DNA of 64,000 nucleotides from Kitasatospora herbaricolor. GTDB taxonomy: Bacteria > Actinomycetota > Actinomycetes > Streptomycetales > Streptomycetaceae. Made by a program: the position numbers and the translations under genes. The stretch lies in the NCBI RefSeq assembly GCF_030813695.1, contig NZ_JAUSVA010000002.1:3596001-3660000 (forward strand). Direction: 5' to 3'. Shown one piece after another: positions 9,167-17,969 of this stretch. Every line of letters starts with the position of its first letter. The first letter of the stretch is position 1. The notes below the pieces were generated by a model. It saw nothing but the letters and a program-made list of their open reading frames with translations, was not told the origin of the DNA and ran no database searches.

Positions 9167-10147
9167 TCACCGGCCCCGGTGGTCGTTCGGCGCCAGCCGC
9201 GGGCCGTAGCGCGGGGCGTGGCCGGCGGTGGCCAGCAGCAGCCGGCAGACCCGGTGGCGCTGCGGGCGGTAGGGCTCCAGCAGCGCCAGCATCTGGGTGT
9301 CGTCGCTGCGCGGGCGGCCGGCCAGCGCCCAGCCGACCAGGTTGGGCAGGTGGAAGTCGCCGACCGAGACGGCGTCCGGGTCGCCGTTGCTGCGCTGCAG
9401 GGTCTCGGCGGCCGTCCAGACCCCGATGCCGGGCACCGAGGTCAGCCGGGCGAAGGCCTCCTGGTGGGCCAGGCCGGAGGCCTCCTCCAGCCGGGGTGCC
9501 AGCCGGGCCGCCCGCACCACGGTGGCGGAGCGCTTCGGGTCGACGCCGGCCCGGTGCCACTCCCAGCTGGGCAGCATCGCCCACTCGCGGGCGGACAGCG
9601 GCACCCGCATGCCCTCGGCCGGCCCGGGGGCCGGGGTCCCGAAGTCGCGCAGCAGGACCCGCCAGGCGCGGTAGGCCTCGTCGGTGGTGACCTTCTGCTC
9701 CAGGACCGCCGGGACGAGCGACTCCATCACCAGCCCGGTCCGGCCCAGCCTGGCCCCGGCGAGCCGGCGCTGGGCGTCGCGCAGCGGCCCCGGGGGCAGC
9801 ACCAGGGCGGCGGGGTCGTCCTCCGCGCCGAGCAGCGCGGGCAGCTGTTCCAGCAGCCACCCGGCGCCGGGCCCCCAGGCCCGCGCCTCGACCTCGCCGG
9901 CCGTCGGGCGGCCGAGCACCCGTAGGGTGCCGATCCCGGCCGGGGTGCGGGAGGCCCGCCAGACGGCGCCGTCGCCGGTCCGGCGGTACGAGGGGTCGGC
10001 CGGGCCGCGGCGCAGCGGCAGCAGGGCGCGGACCGGGTCGACCGGGAATCCGGGCCGCCAGCGCCGTACCGCCTCCTCCGTCACCGCAGCCGCCTCCCGT
10101 GTGCCGGGCCGTCCGCCGGCCCCCGCTCCGCTGTCCCGCCGGGTCAC
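9167..10147 (-). CDS. AlkA-like DNA-3-methyladenine glycosylase (HhH-GPD)
   Basis: The protein has up to 326 residues from the ATG at 10147. A GTG at about 10082 is an alternative start just before the conserved part. The HhH-GPD signature is clear: LTSVPGIGVWTAAETLQR is the helix-hairpin-helix, followed by the catalytic Asp in DAVSVGDFHLP. Such enzymes excise alkylated bases in base-excision repair. The N-terminal region resembles the AlkA substrate domain. It is transcribed divergently from the small SnoaL-like gene, with only 19 bp between the two starts, so their promoters must overlap or lie inside the coding regions. Confidence 0.85.
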   Translation of the reverse strand: MTRRDSGAGAGGRPGTREAAAVTEEAVRRWRPGFPVDPVRALLPLRRGPADPSYRRTGDGAVWRASRTPAGIGTLRVLGRPTAGEVEARAWGPGAGWLLEQLPALLGAEDDPAALVLPPGPLRDAQRRLAGARLGRTGLVMESLVPAVLEQKVTTDEAYRAWRVLLRDFGTPAPGPAEGMRVPLSAREWAMLPSWEWHRAGVDPKRSATVVRAARLAPRLEEASGLAHQEAFARLTSVPGIGVWTAAETLQRSNGDPDAVSVGDFHLPNLVGWALAGRPRSDDTQMLALLEPYRPQRHRVCRLLLATAGHAPRYGPRLAPNDHRGR

Positions 10148-10166
10148 CTTCGCCGACCATGGACCT

Positions 10167-10661
10167 ATGAACGATACGCGGCTGCCGGAGCTGTCCCACG
10201 CCGACGAGAGCGCCGTCCGCGGGCTCTACCACCGGATGCTGGACGGCTGGAACACGGGCGACGGATCGGCCTTCGCGGGCCCTTTCGCCGGCGACGGCGA
10301 GGCCATCGGCCCGGACGGGAGCCGGTACGTGGGGAGGTCCGCCATCGCCGCCGAGTTCGGCCGGATCCTCGCCGAGCGCGAGCCGGCGGAGTACGTGGCG
10401 AGGGTGCGCAGGGTCCGCCCGCTGGCCCCCGGGGCGGCGCTGCTGGACGCGGTGGCGGGCCTGGTGCCGCCGGAGGCGGAGGACATCGATCCGGCGCTCA
10501 ACGCGCTGCACACGGTGATCGCCGTGAACCGGGGCGCCGGCTGGCGGATCGCCCTGCTGCAGCAGACCCCGGCCCGCTTCGGCGGGCGCCCCGATCTGGC
10601 GGCGGCGCTGACCGCGGAGCTGCGGGCGCTGGCCGCCCGCACCCCCGGCCCGGTCGGCTGA
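10167..10661 (+). CDS. SgcJ/EcaC-type SnoaL-like protein
   Basis: The 164-residue protein shows the NTF2/SnoaL-like pattern of the SgcJ/EcaC (DUF4440) family: an N-terminal helix with LYHRMLDGWNTGD, then GDGEAIGPDG and a glycine turn. The remainder is a curved sheet ending VIAVNRGAGWRIALLQ. Members are small cytoplasmic dimers of mostly unknown function, some linked to polyketide tailoring. Nothing around it suggests a biosynthetic cluster, so the role is open. The ATG has only a weak ribosome site. Confidence 0.7.
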   Translation: MNDTRLPELSHADESAVRGLYHRMLDGWNTGDGSAFAGPFAGDGEAIGPDGSRYVGRSAIAAEFGRILAEREPAEYVARVRRVRPLAPGAALLDAVAGLVPPEAEDIDPALNALHTVIAVNRGAGWRIALLQQTPARFGGRPDLAAALTAELRALAARTPGPVG

Positions 10662-10662
10662 G

Positions 10663-10720
10663 CCGTCCCGGCGGTCCCGGCCGGAGGGGTGCCGTCCCGG
10701 CGGTCCCGGCCGGAGGGGTG
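10663..10720 (+). repeat. 29-bp exact tandem duplication
   Basis: A 29-bp unit beginning CCGTCCCGGCGG occurs twice head to tail (10663-10691 and 10692-10720), directly after the stop of the SnoaL-like gene. It is a simple local duplication. No coding or known repeat family fits. Confidence 0.9.
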
Positions 10721-10765
10721 CCGGACACCGGGCGCGGGAGGAGCGCGCGGGCGGGCGGCTGCCCG

Positions 10766-10820
10766 CGGCGGCGTCGAGCGGCGGCGGCGTCGAGCGTCGA
10801 GCGGCGGCGTCGAGCGGCGT
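10766..10820 (+). repeat. Degenerate GCGGCGTCGAGCG repeat tract in a gene-free gap
   Basis: Four or so imperfect copies of GCGGCGTCGAGCG lie inside the gap 10662-11038, which has no convincing gene. The remainder of that gap is GC-rich. It holds TAGGCT 10 nt before the ATG at 11039, which could be the -10 of a short-leader transcript for the next gene. Confidence 0.7.
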
Positions 10821-11038
10821 TCCTCGGCGCGCGGAGCGGACGCGCGCCGTCCACGGCGGCCTTCGCGCCGCCGGTCCGCCCGCCCGGCACGCCCCGGGGC
10901 GACCGGGTGCCCAAGATCACATCCGCCGGAGGGCGCCCCGGGCCGGGCCGGGCACCGGTTCCTGACGCGACGCCGCCTCCCGGGGGGCCCGTCACCCCTC
11001 CCGGTGGCGCCCCCCTAGGCCGTAGGCTGGGGCGCACC

Positions 11039-11830
11039 ATGACTGCGCCTTTCGCTGCCGATGCCCGCACCCCTGTCGAGCTGCTGCACGCATATCTGCG
11101 AGGTGGCACTCCCGCTGCGGATCCCTCACTCCCGCTGGTCACCTTCTACGACGACGCGACCGGCGAGAGAGTCGAACTCTCCGCCCGGACCTTCGACAAC
11201 TGGGTCGCCAAGACCGCCAACCTGCTCCAGGACGAGCTGAACGCCGGGCCCGACGACCGCGCCGCGCTCCTCCTCCCCGCCCACTGGCAGAGCGCCGTCT
11301 GGCTGCTGGCCTGCTGGTCGGTCGGGGTGACGGCCGCCCCCGGCGGCGACCCCGCCGACGCCGACCTGGTGGTCAGCGGCCCGGACGGCCTGGAGGCCGC
11401 CCAGGCCTGCACCGGCGAACGGGTGGCCCTGGCGCTGCGCCCGCTCGGCGGCCGCTTCCCGCAGCGGCCGGACGGGTTCCTGGACTACGCCGCCGAGGTC
11501 CCCGGTCAGGGCGACCGCTTCGCGCCGTACTCCCCCGTGCCGCCGGACGCCCCCGCACTGGAGACCACGGTGGACGGCCTGCCGCTGAAGCTCACCGGCG
11601 AGCAGACCGTCCAGCTGGCCCGCGAGGGCGCGGCCCGGCTCGGCATCGGCCCCGGCGACCGGGTGCTCTCCACCCTGAGCTACGAGGACTGGTCCGGCCT
11701 GGAGGCCGGCCTGCTGGCCCCGCTGGCGGTCGGCGCCTCGGTGGTGCTGTGCCGCAACTCCGGGTCGCTGACGGCCGATCAGTGGGAGAAGCGGACCGAC
11801 TCCGAACGGGTGACTCTGCGCCTGGGGTGA
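11039..11830 (+). CDS. TIGR03089-family protein (truncated AMP-ligase-like)
   Basis: The ATG at 11039 gives 263 residues. The sequence matches the actinobacterial TIGR03089 family, which resembles only the N-terminal part of AMP-binding enzymes (VTFYDDATGERVELSARTF, then LGIGPGDRVLSTLSYEDWSGL). It lacks the adenylate-forming C-terminal lobe and the usual nucleotide motifs, so catalysis is doubtful. It lies 37 bp upstream of the first LCP gene on the same strand and is probably co-transcribed with it. Function is unknown. Confidence 0.8.
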   Translation: MTAPFAADARTPVELLHAYLRGGTPAADPSLPLVTFYDDATGERVELSARTFDNWVAKTANLLQDELNAGPDDRAALLLPAHWQSAVWLLACWSVGVTAAPGGDPADADLVVSGPDGLEAAQACTGERVALALRPLGGRFPQRPDGFLDYAAEVPGQGDRFAPYSPVPPDAPALETTVDGLPLKLTGEQTVQLAREGAARLGIGPGDRVLSTLSYEDWSGLEAGLLAPLAVGASVVLCRNSGSLTADQWEKRTDSERVTLRLG

Positions 11831-11867
11831 CCCGGCGCCCCCGGGCCGGCGGGTAGGCATCCCTGCC

Positions 11868-13085
11868 ATGGCCGAGGACGAGCACACCCAGGACTCCCCG
11901 ACTGCACCCGGACAGAGGAAGCCCGGCCGAGGGCGCCGGCGATGGCTGCTGATCATCGCCGGCGCCCTCGCCTTCGTCCTGCTCGCCTGCGGCGCCCTGG
12001 TGTGGATCGCGTACCGCAAGCTCGACGGCAACATCAGGACGGACACCGCGACCCAGCGGCTGCTGGCCAAGCTGGAGGCCGAGCGTCCGAGCCGCACGGC
12101 CGGCGCCCGGGGCGCCGAGAACATCCTGCTGATCGGCAGCGACGACCGGACGGGCGCCAACGCCGCGTACGGCTCGGCCGGCGGCCGGCGCTCCGACACC
12201 ACGATCCTGCTGCACATCGCGGCCGACCGCCGGCACGCGACGGCGGTCAGCATCCCGCGCGACGTGATGGTGACCGTCCCGTCCTGCGAGCTGCCGGACG
12301 GCACCCGGACCGGCACCCGGCTGGTCCAGTTCAACGCGGCCTTCGAGACCGGCGGGCCGGCCTGCTCGATCCGCGCCGTGGAGCAGCTCAGCGGCATCCG
12401 GATCGACCACCACATGATCCTGGACTTCACCGGCTTCAAGGCGATGGTCGACGCGGTGGGCGGGGTGGAGGTCTGCGTCCCGCAGGCGATCCACGACAAG
12501 GACGCCAAGCTCGACCTGCCGGCCGGTCGGCAGACCCTGCGGGGCGAGCAGGCCCTCGGGTACGTACGGGCGCGCGAGAGCCTGGGGGACGGCAGCGACA
12601 CCCAGCGGATGGGGCGTCAGCAGCAGTTCCTGGCCTCGCTGATCCGCAAGGTCCAGTCGCAGGGGGTGCTGCTGAACCCGGCCAGGCTCTGGCCGGTGCT
12701 GGACGCGGCCACCTCGTCGGTCGAGGCCGACGAGGGCCTGTCCTCGCTCGGGGCGCTGTACGACCTGACCTGGGACCTGCGCTCGATGCAACCCGCGAAC
12801 GTGGTCTTCCTGACCGCGCCGCGCCGCCCCTACCGGCCCGATCCGGACCGCGACGAGTTCGTGCAGCCGCAGACCGCCCAGCTCTTCACCGAGCTGCGCG
12901 AGGACCGGCTGCTCACCGTCCGGCCGCCGGGCTCTGACGCCGGGGCCTCGCCGGGCGCCCAGGCCGCCGGCGGCCCGCCCGACCGGGCGGCCTTCGGGTC
13001 GGTCGCCTCACCGGGCCCGAGCCCGAGCGCCCCGCCCGTCTTCGAGGGCAGGACGGCGGACGCGGACGGCTGCGTCATGCACTGA
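11868..13085 (+). CDS. LCP family cell-wall glycopolymer ligase 1
   Basis: The 405-residue protein has one membrane helix (about 25-47) with a basic cytoplasmic N-terminus. The LCP domain follows: GSDDR at 90-94, RSD at 108-110, SIPRD at 128-132, an FNAAF motif and IRIDHH. These residues bind the polyprenyl pyrophosphate and metal. LCP enzymes transfer lipid-linked glycopolymers such as teichoic acids to peptidoglycan outside the membrane. After the domain comes a Pro/Ala-rich tail without a LytR_C domain. All consensus catalytic residues are present. Confidence 0.93.
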   Translation: MAEDEHTQDSPTAPGQRKPGRGRRRWLLIIAGALAFVLLACGALVWIAYRKLDGNIRTDTATQRLLAKLEAERPSRTAGARGAENILLIGSDDRTGANAAYGSAGGRRSDTTILLHIAADRRHATAVSIPRDVMVTVPSCELPDGTRTGTRLVQFNAAFETGGPACSIRAVEQLSGIRIDHHMILDFTGFKAMVDAVGGVEVCVPQAIHDKDAKLDLPAGRQTLRGEQALGYVRARESLGDGSDTQRMGRQQQFLASLIRKVQSQGVLLNPARLWPVLDAATSSVEADEGLSSLGALYDLTWDLRSMQPANVVFLTAPRRPYRPDPDRDEFVQPQTAQLFTELREDRLLTVRPPGSDAGASPGAQAAGGPPDRAAFGSVASPGPSPSAPPVFEGRTADADGCVMH

Positions 13086-13335
13086 CCACGTTCCGTACCG
13101 GAACGGTCCCGCCAGGAGTTCGTCAGCCCGGCGGGCGGAAATCCCCGAAAGAGTCCAATTCCTGAAGTCGCGGGCAGCGGCCGGACGGAATGTTCAGGGC
13201 TTTGTCCGTGAATGCCCGTAATAAAGGGCATGGCAGAGATCACAGTCTGTTCAAACCCCCCGCCGGGCTCGTCTAGGGTGTCCGGGTCGGCCACGAACCA
13301 CGTGCCGTCCACCGCGCCCGGGGAGGGAGACAGTC
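13086..13335. other. Intergenic region before LCP 2
   Basis: The 250-bp gap contains a 7-bp inverted repeat at 13089-13105 just after the LCP 1 stop (possible weak terminator) and a locally AT-richer stretch at about 13140-13260. That stretch probably carries the promoter of the next LCP gene. I found no gene in it. Confidence 0.4.
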
Positions 13336-14958
13336 GTGCAGGGAACCCCGCAGGAGGTCGACCCCGCGGACCGGTGGGTGCTGGACCCGGACACCGGTCA
13401 GTACCGGCTCGACCTGGCCCCGCGGGTGCCCGGACCGCGCGCCGCGCCCGCCGGGCCGCTCCCGGACGCCCCGCCGCCGGGCGGGCGGGCCGCCCGCCGC
13501 CGCGGGGCCGGCACGGCCCGGAGCCGCCGGCGCCGGGCGCTGAAGTGGACGGCCGGGGCCGCCGCGCTCGTCCTGGTGGCCGGCTGCGGCGGCGCGCTGT
13601 ACCTGTACGAGCACTTCAACAACAACATCACCGCCGTCAAGGTCCAGCTGGGCGACGAGGCCGAGCGCCCCCAGCCGGCCGGCGACGCGATGAACATCCT
13701 GGTGCTGGGCACCGACAGCCGCGAGGGCCTCGGGAGTTCGTACGGCGACGCGGGCAGTGCCGGGCACGCCGACACCACGCTGCTGTTCCACATCGCGAAG
13801 GACCGCAGCAACGCGACCGTGATGAGCATCCCGCGCGACCTGATGGTGCAGATCCCCGATTGCCAGAGCGGCGACAAGCGGATTCCCGGCGAGGCCCGGG
13901 CGATGTTCAACACGAGTCTCGGGCAGGACGGCCGCGATCCCGGTTGCAGTTGGAAAACCGTCGAAAAGCTGACGGGCATTCGGATCGACCACTTCGTCAT
14001 GGTCAACTTCGACGCGGTGAAGACGCTCTCCACCGCCGTCGGCGGTGTGGAGGTCTGCGCCGCCAAGGACATCAACGACCCGGATTCCCACCTGCGGATG
14101 ACCAAGGGCAAGCACCTGGTGCAGGGCGACGAGGCACTGGCCTTCGTCCGCACCCGGCACGCCGTGGGCCTCGGCGGTGACCTGACCCGCATCCCGCTGC
14201 AGCAGCAGTTCCTGAGTTCGATGATCCGCGCGGTCAAGAGCGGTGACACCCTGACCAGCCCGGCCAAGCTGTGGAACCTGGCGAACGCCGCCACCAAGGC
14301 GCTGACGGTCGACTCGGGGCTGAACACCGTCGACCACCTGAAGAACCTCGCGCTGGACGTGAGCAAGGTGGACACCAAGCACATCACCTTCGCCACCGTG
14401 CCGGTGCTGGACGACCCGCAGGACAAGAACCGGCTGGCGCTCAAGCAGCCGGACGCCGGCCAGTTGTTCTCCATGGTGGCCGGCGACCGCTCGCTGACGG
14501 ACGCCCCGGCCGCGCAGGGCCCGGCCGCGCCCCCGGCCACCGGCCCGGCCGCCGCCCCGACGCCCTCGGCGAGCGCCGCACCGGTGGTGGACCCGAAGAC
14601 CGTTCCGGTCACCGTGCGCAACGGCACCGGGACGCCCGGGCAGGCGCAGCAGGCCGTCGACCGGCTGCGGGCCGCGGGCTTCACCAGGGCCGCCACCGCC
14701 GCCAACGCCGGCGCGACGTCGGCCAGCTCGATCGGCTACCCGGCCGCCCGGGCCGGCCAGGCGGCCGCGCTGGCCACCGCCCTCGGCCTGCCGGCGACGG
14801 CGCTCAAGGAGGAGCCGGGGGCCGGGGCGAAGGACCCGCTGGTCGTGCTGCTCGGCAAGGACGTTACGGCCGCCACCGCGGCGGCCGCGGTACCCGCTGA
14901 GGCCCCCAAGGACCTGCAGCGGGTCGAGGCGGACGACGCCGGCCTCTGCGCGAAGTAG
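13336..14958 (+). CDS. LCP family protein 2 with LytR_C domain
   Basis: The GTG at 13336 follows GGGAGGGAGA and gives 540 residues. A 70-residue Pro/Arg-rich cytoplasmic segment precedes one membrane helix (about 71-91). LCP motifs: GTDSR at 125-129, SIPRD at 164-168, FNTSL and IRIDHF. At the RxD position it has HAD (144-146) instead of RSD. A LytR_C domain (VPVTVRNGTGTPGQAQQAVD onward) spans about residues 420-510. It is expected to act at the outer face of the membrane in ligating glycopolymers to peptidoglycan. Confidence 0.93.
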   Translation: MQGTPQEVDPADRWVLDPDTGQYRLDLAPRVPGPRAAPAGPLPDAPPPGGRAARRRGAGTARSRRRRALKWTAGAAALVLVAGCGGALYLYEHFNNNITAVKVQLGDEAERPQPAGDAMNILVLGTDSREGLGSSYGDAGSAGHADTTLLFHIAKDRSNATVMSIPRDLMVQIPDCQSGDKRIPGEARAMFNTSLGQDGRDPGCSWKTVEKLTGIRIDHFVMVNFDAVKTLSTAVGGVEVCAAKDINDPDSHLRMTKGKHLVQGDEALAFVRTRHAVGLGGDLTRIPLQQQFLSSMIRAVKSGDTLTSPAKLWNLANAATKALTVDSGLNTVDHLKNLALDVSKVDTKHITFATVPVLDDPQDKNRLALKQPDAGQLFSMVAGDRSLTDAPAAQGPAAPPATGPAAAPTPSASAAPVVDPKTVPVTVRNGTGTPGQAQQAVDRLRAAGFTRAATAANAGATSASSIGYPAARAGQAAALATALGLPATALKEEPGAGAKDPLVVLLGKDVTAATAAAAVPAEAPKDLQRVEADDAGLCAK

Positions 14959-15073
14959 CCCTCCGGGAATTGTTCTGACTATGTAACACATCCGATCATC
15001 TGTCGTGACCTCCGGTAGGTTCCCCTCCGGACGGCCCATCAGGGGCCACGGTCGCGAGGGGTGGCGCACCGCC

Positions 15074-16648
15074 ATGGCAGTACACGCACCGGCCAGGCCG
15101 GGCCACCGCCGCAGGCCCGCCGCCGAACGCCCCGCGCGCCGCCGCTGGCTCCGGCCGGTCGCCCTGGTCACCGGTCTCACCCTGGTCGGCGGCTGCGCCG
15201 GCGCCTACCTCTACATCCGGCACCTGGACGCCAACATCCAGCACGCGCCGCTCGGCGCCGGCAACGCGCCGCCGCCGGGCGGCGCCGCCGACGAGCACGG
15301 CCGGACGGCGATGAACATCCTGATCATCGGCACCGACAGCCGGAAGGACCTGGGCGGCGCCTACGGCGACCGGCAGAACGTCGGCCGGGGCAACAACGAC
15401 GTCAACATCGTGCTGCACGTCTACCCGGACCGTCGCTCGGCCGTCGCCCTCGACCTCCCCCGGGACACCCTGATCGACCTGCCCGCCTGCAAGGACCCGC
15501 AGAGCGGCCTGACCGCCCCGGCCGTGAAGCACCGCCCGCTCAACGAGGCCATGGGCCGCGGCGGCCCCGGCTGCGTGCAGGACACCGTGCAGTCCGTCAC
15601 CAACCTGAAGATCGACCACTTCGCGGTGGTCAACTTCCAGGGCGTCAAGGACCTCACGGACGCCGTCGACGGCGTGGACGTCACCCTCTGCCGGCCGATC
15701 AAGGACGGCGACTCGCACCTCGACCTGCCCGCCGGCCGCAGCCACCTGAGCGGCGAGCAGGGCCTGCAGTTCGTCCGGACCCGGCACGCCGTGCAGGACG
15801 GCACCGCGGTCGGCCGGTTCTCGATGCAGCGGGACTTCCTCTCCTCGCTGCTGCGCAAGCTGACCGACCGGGGCACCCTGCTCGACCCGACCAAGGCCTT
15901 CCCGGTGATCGAGGCCGCCGCCCGGTCGATCACCGTGGACGACGCGATAGCCGGCACCACCAAGCTGGTCGGGCTGGCCTCCGAGCTGAAGAACATCAAG
16001 CCGGCCGAGGTCGCCTTCGCCCAGCCGCCGGTCGAGTACACCGCCGACGACCCCGACCGGGACCTGCGGCAGAAGGACCGCCTGGCGCAGCCGGCCGCCG
16101 ACCAGCTGTTCGCCCTGATCCGCGCCGACAAGTCGCTCACCGGCGGCCCCGACCAGGCACCGGAACCGGCCGCCGGCGCAGCCGCCGCCACCGCACCGGC
16201 CCCCGGCGCGCCCGTCGGTTCGGCACCGCCCGCCGCACCGCCCGCCGCTCCGTCCACGGTCCCCGTGACCGTGGTCAACGGTGTCGGCACCCCGGGACTG
16301 GCCACCTCGGCGCAGAAGACCCTCACCGGGCTCGGCTACCCGGCCGCCCTCGGCCGCAACACACCTCAGCCGGTCGCCGCCAGCACCGTGCGGTACGGCC
16401 AGGCCGACCGCAAGGGCGCCGCCGAGGCCGTCGCCCGGGCGCTCGGCCTGCCGGAGTCCGCCGTGGCCGCCGAGGGCGGCGGCCGGAGCGTCCTGGTCAC
16501 CCTCGGCGCCGACTACCGGGCCGGCGCCCCGGGCGCAGGGGCGGGGCCGGCCCCGGTGCCGACCGCCGTGCCCGGCGACGCCTCGGTGCACACCGGCGAC
16601 GAGACCGCCTGCTCGGGCGGCGCCAGGTTCGGCACCTTCGTCCGCTGA
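15074..16648 (+). CDS. LCP family protein 3 with LytR_C domain, divergent motifs
   Basis: The ATG at 15074 gives 524 residues; a GTG 69 bp upstream is in frame but would add an unlikely leader. One membrane helix lies at about 27-48. GTDSR is at 86-90, but other LCP motifs have drifted: the RxD site reads NND and SIPRD reads DLPRD (127-131). The IDHF motif is intact. A LytR_C domain (VPVTVVNGVGTPGLATSA) spans about residues 397-480. It may still be a ligase, or one with altered specificity. It is separated from LCP 2 by a 115-bp gap rich in short AT patches, which probably contains a promoter. Confidence 0.9.
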   Translation: MAVHAPARPGHRRRPAAERPARRRWLRPVALVTGLTLVGGCAGAYLYIRHLDANIQHAPLGAGNAPPPGGAADEHGRTAMNILIIGTDSRKDLGGAYGDRQNVGRGNNDVNIVLHVYPDRRSAVALDLPRDTLIDLPACKDPQSGLTAPAVKHRPLNEAMGRGGPGCVQDTVQSVTNLKIDHFAVVNFQGVKDLTDAVDGVDVTLCRPIKDGDSHLDLPAGRSHLSGEQGLQFVRTRHAVQDGTAVGRFSMQRDFLSSLLRKLTDRGTLLDPTKAFPVIEAAARSITVDDAIAGTTKLVGLASELKNIKPAEVAFAQPPVEYTADDPDRDLRQKDRLAQPAADQLFALIRADKSLTGGPDQAPEPAAGAAAATAPAPGAPVGSAPPAAPPAAPSTVPVTVVNGVGTPGLATSAQKTLTGLGYPAALGRNTPQPVAASTVRYGQADRKGAAEAVARALGLPESAVAAEGGGRSVLVTLGADYRAGAPGAGAGPAPVPTAVPGDASVHTGDETACSGGARFGTFVR

Positions 16649-16759
16649 GGCGTCCCGGCCCGGGAACGGACCGGGAGGGGCCTCGGTGGCCCTTCAAGGA
16701 CCCCGCAGCGACCGTCGGTGGCCCTTCAGCGGCCCTGCAACAACCCGGACGGCCGGGCC

Positions 16760-17806
16760 TCAGCCCGTCTCGGCCGGCCGGACCGTCGTCGCCGTACTGG
16801 CCGGCGGGCGGCTCCCGATGACCTTGCGGGCCAGGGACCGGGGCGAGGTGAGGAAGCCGAAGCCCCAGCTGAGGTGCATGGTGGCGAAGGCCACCGGCAG
16901 CTGCGCGCGGGCCTTGAAGGAGAGGCCGCGGCCCTCGGTCACCGCTCCGCCGAGGATGCCGAGCAGGTAGCCGGCCGGCAGCGCCAGGAAGGCGGGGTGG
17001 ACGGCGCTCAGCGCGAGGCCCAGCACCACCGCCAGGAAGGCGGCCGGCGGGGCCAGGTACCGCAGGTTGACCGAGCCCCGGTGGTAGCGCGTGACGACCC
17101 GGCGCCAGCGGCCGTAGTCCTTGTACTGCTTGGCCAGCGCCCGGACGGACGGTCGCGGGCGGTAGGTGACCCGCAGTTGCGGGGTGAACCAGATCAGGCC
17201 GCCGTCCTGGCGGATGCGGTAGTTCAGCTCCCAGTCCTGGGCGCGGACGAACTCCTCGTTGTAGCCGCCGAGCCGCTCCAGCACCTCGCGCCGGAAGACG
17301 CCCAGGTAGACGGTGTCGGCCGGGCCGGCCAGGCCGCCGGTGTGGAACGCCGCGTTGCCGACGCCGATCTTGGACGTCATGGCCGCGGCGACCGCCTTCT
17401 CCCACTCCGTCTCACCCTCGGCGAACATGATGCCGCCCACGTTGGCGGCCTCCATCTCGCCCAGCAGCCGCACCGCCGTGGTGATGTATCCGGGCGTGAG
17501 CAGCCCGTGACCGTCGACCCGTACCACTATCGGGTGGCTGGACCCGCGGATCGCGGCGTTCAGCCCCGCCGGGGTGCGTCCGGTGGGATTGCGCACCGTA
17601 CGGACCCGGGAGTCCTCCGCGACGAGTTCGGCGGCGATCTCGTCGGTCCGGTCGCTCGACGGACCGAGGGCGATCACCACCTCCATCGGGCCGGCGTAGT
17701 CCTGTTCCAGGATGTGCCGGACAGCGGTGCGAAGGTGTCGTTCCTCGTTGAGCACCGGCATGATCACGGAGACCGCCGGCAGCTCCTCAGCAGCCTTGGT
17801 GTTCAT
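16760..17806 (-). CDS. Family 2 glycosyltransferase with C-terminal membrane helices
   Basis: The ATG at 17806 gives 348 residues. The GT-A domain begins PAVSVIMPVLNEERHL. The metal-site region reads RVDGHG, and the acceptor motif QDWELNYRIR is present at about residue 192. Two or three hydrophobic segments follow (about 255-300), as in succinoglycan/exopolysaccharide-type GT2 enzymes (ExoA-like). It would act at the inner face of the membrane on a lipid-linked acceptor. It lies between LCP 3 and LCP 4, convergent with the first and divergent from the second, which supports a role in making a glycopolymer that LCP proteins attach. Confidence 0.88.
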   Translation of the reverse strand: MNTKAAEELPAVSVIMPVLNEERHLRTAVRHILEQDYAGPMEVVIALGPSSDRTDEIAAELVAEDSRVRTVRNPTGRTPAGLNAAIRGSSHPIVVRVDGHGLLTPGYITTAVRLLGEMEAANVGGIMFAEGETEWEKAVAAAMTSKIGVGNAAFHTGGLAGPADTVYLGVFRREVLERLGGYNEEFVRAQDWELNYRIRQDGGLIWFTPQLRVTYRPRPSVRALAKQYKDYGRWRRVVTRYHRGSVNLRYLAPPAAFLAVVLGLALSAVHPAFLALPAGYLLGILGGAVTEGRGLSFKARAQLPVAFATMHLSWGFGFLTSPRSLARKVIGSRPPASTATTVRPAETG

Positions 17807-17969
17807 CGAGGCCAACCGTACCGGTGCAGGTGGGTCCCAGTCTCGTCCCGGTCCTGGCACTCCTGCGAACCCCGCCCGAGATCCGGGGTTCCGGCAGGTG
17901 CCTGCCCGCCCCGGCGAGCCCGGCGTGCCCTCACCGGACGCGGCCGCACGCACGCATACCATCGGGAGG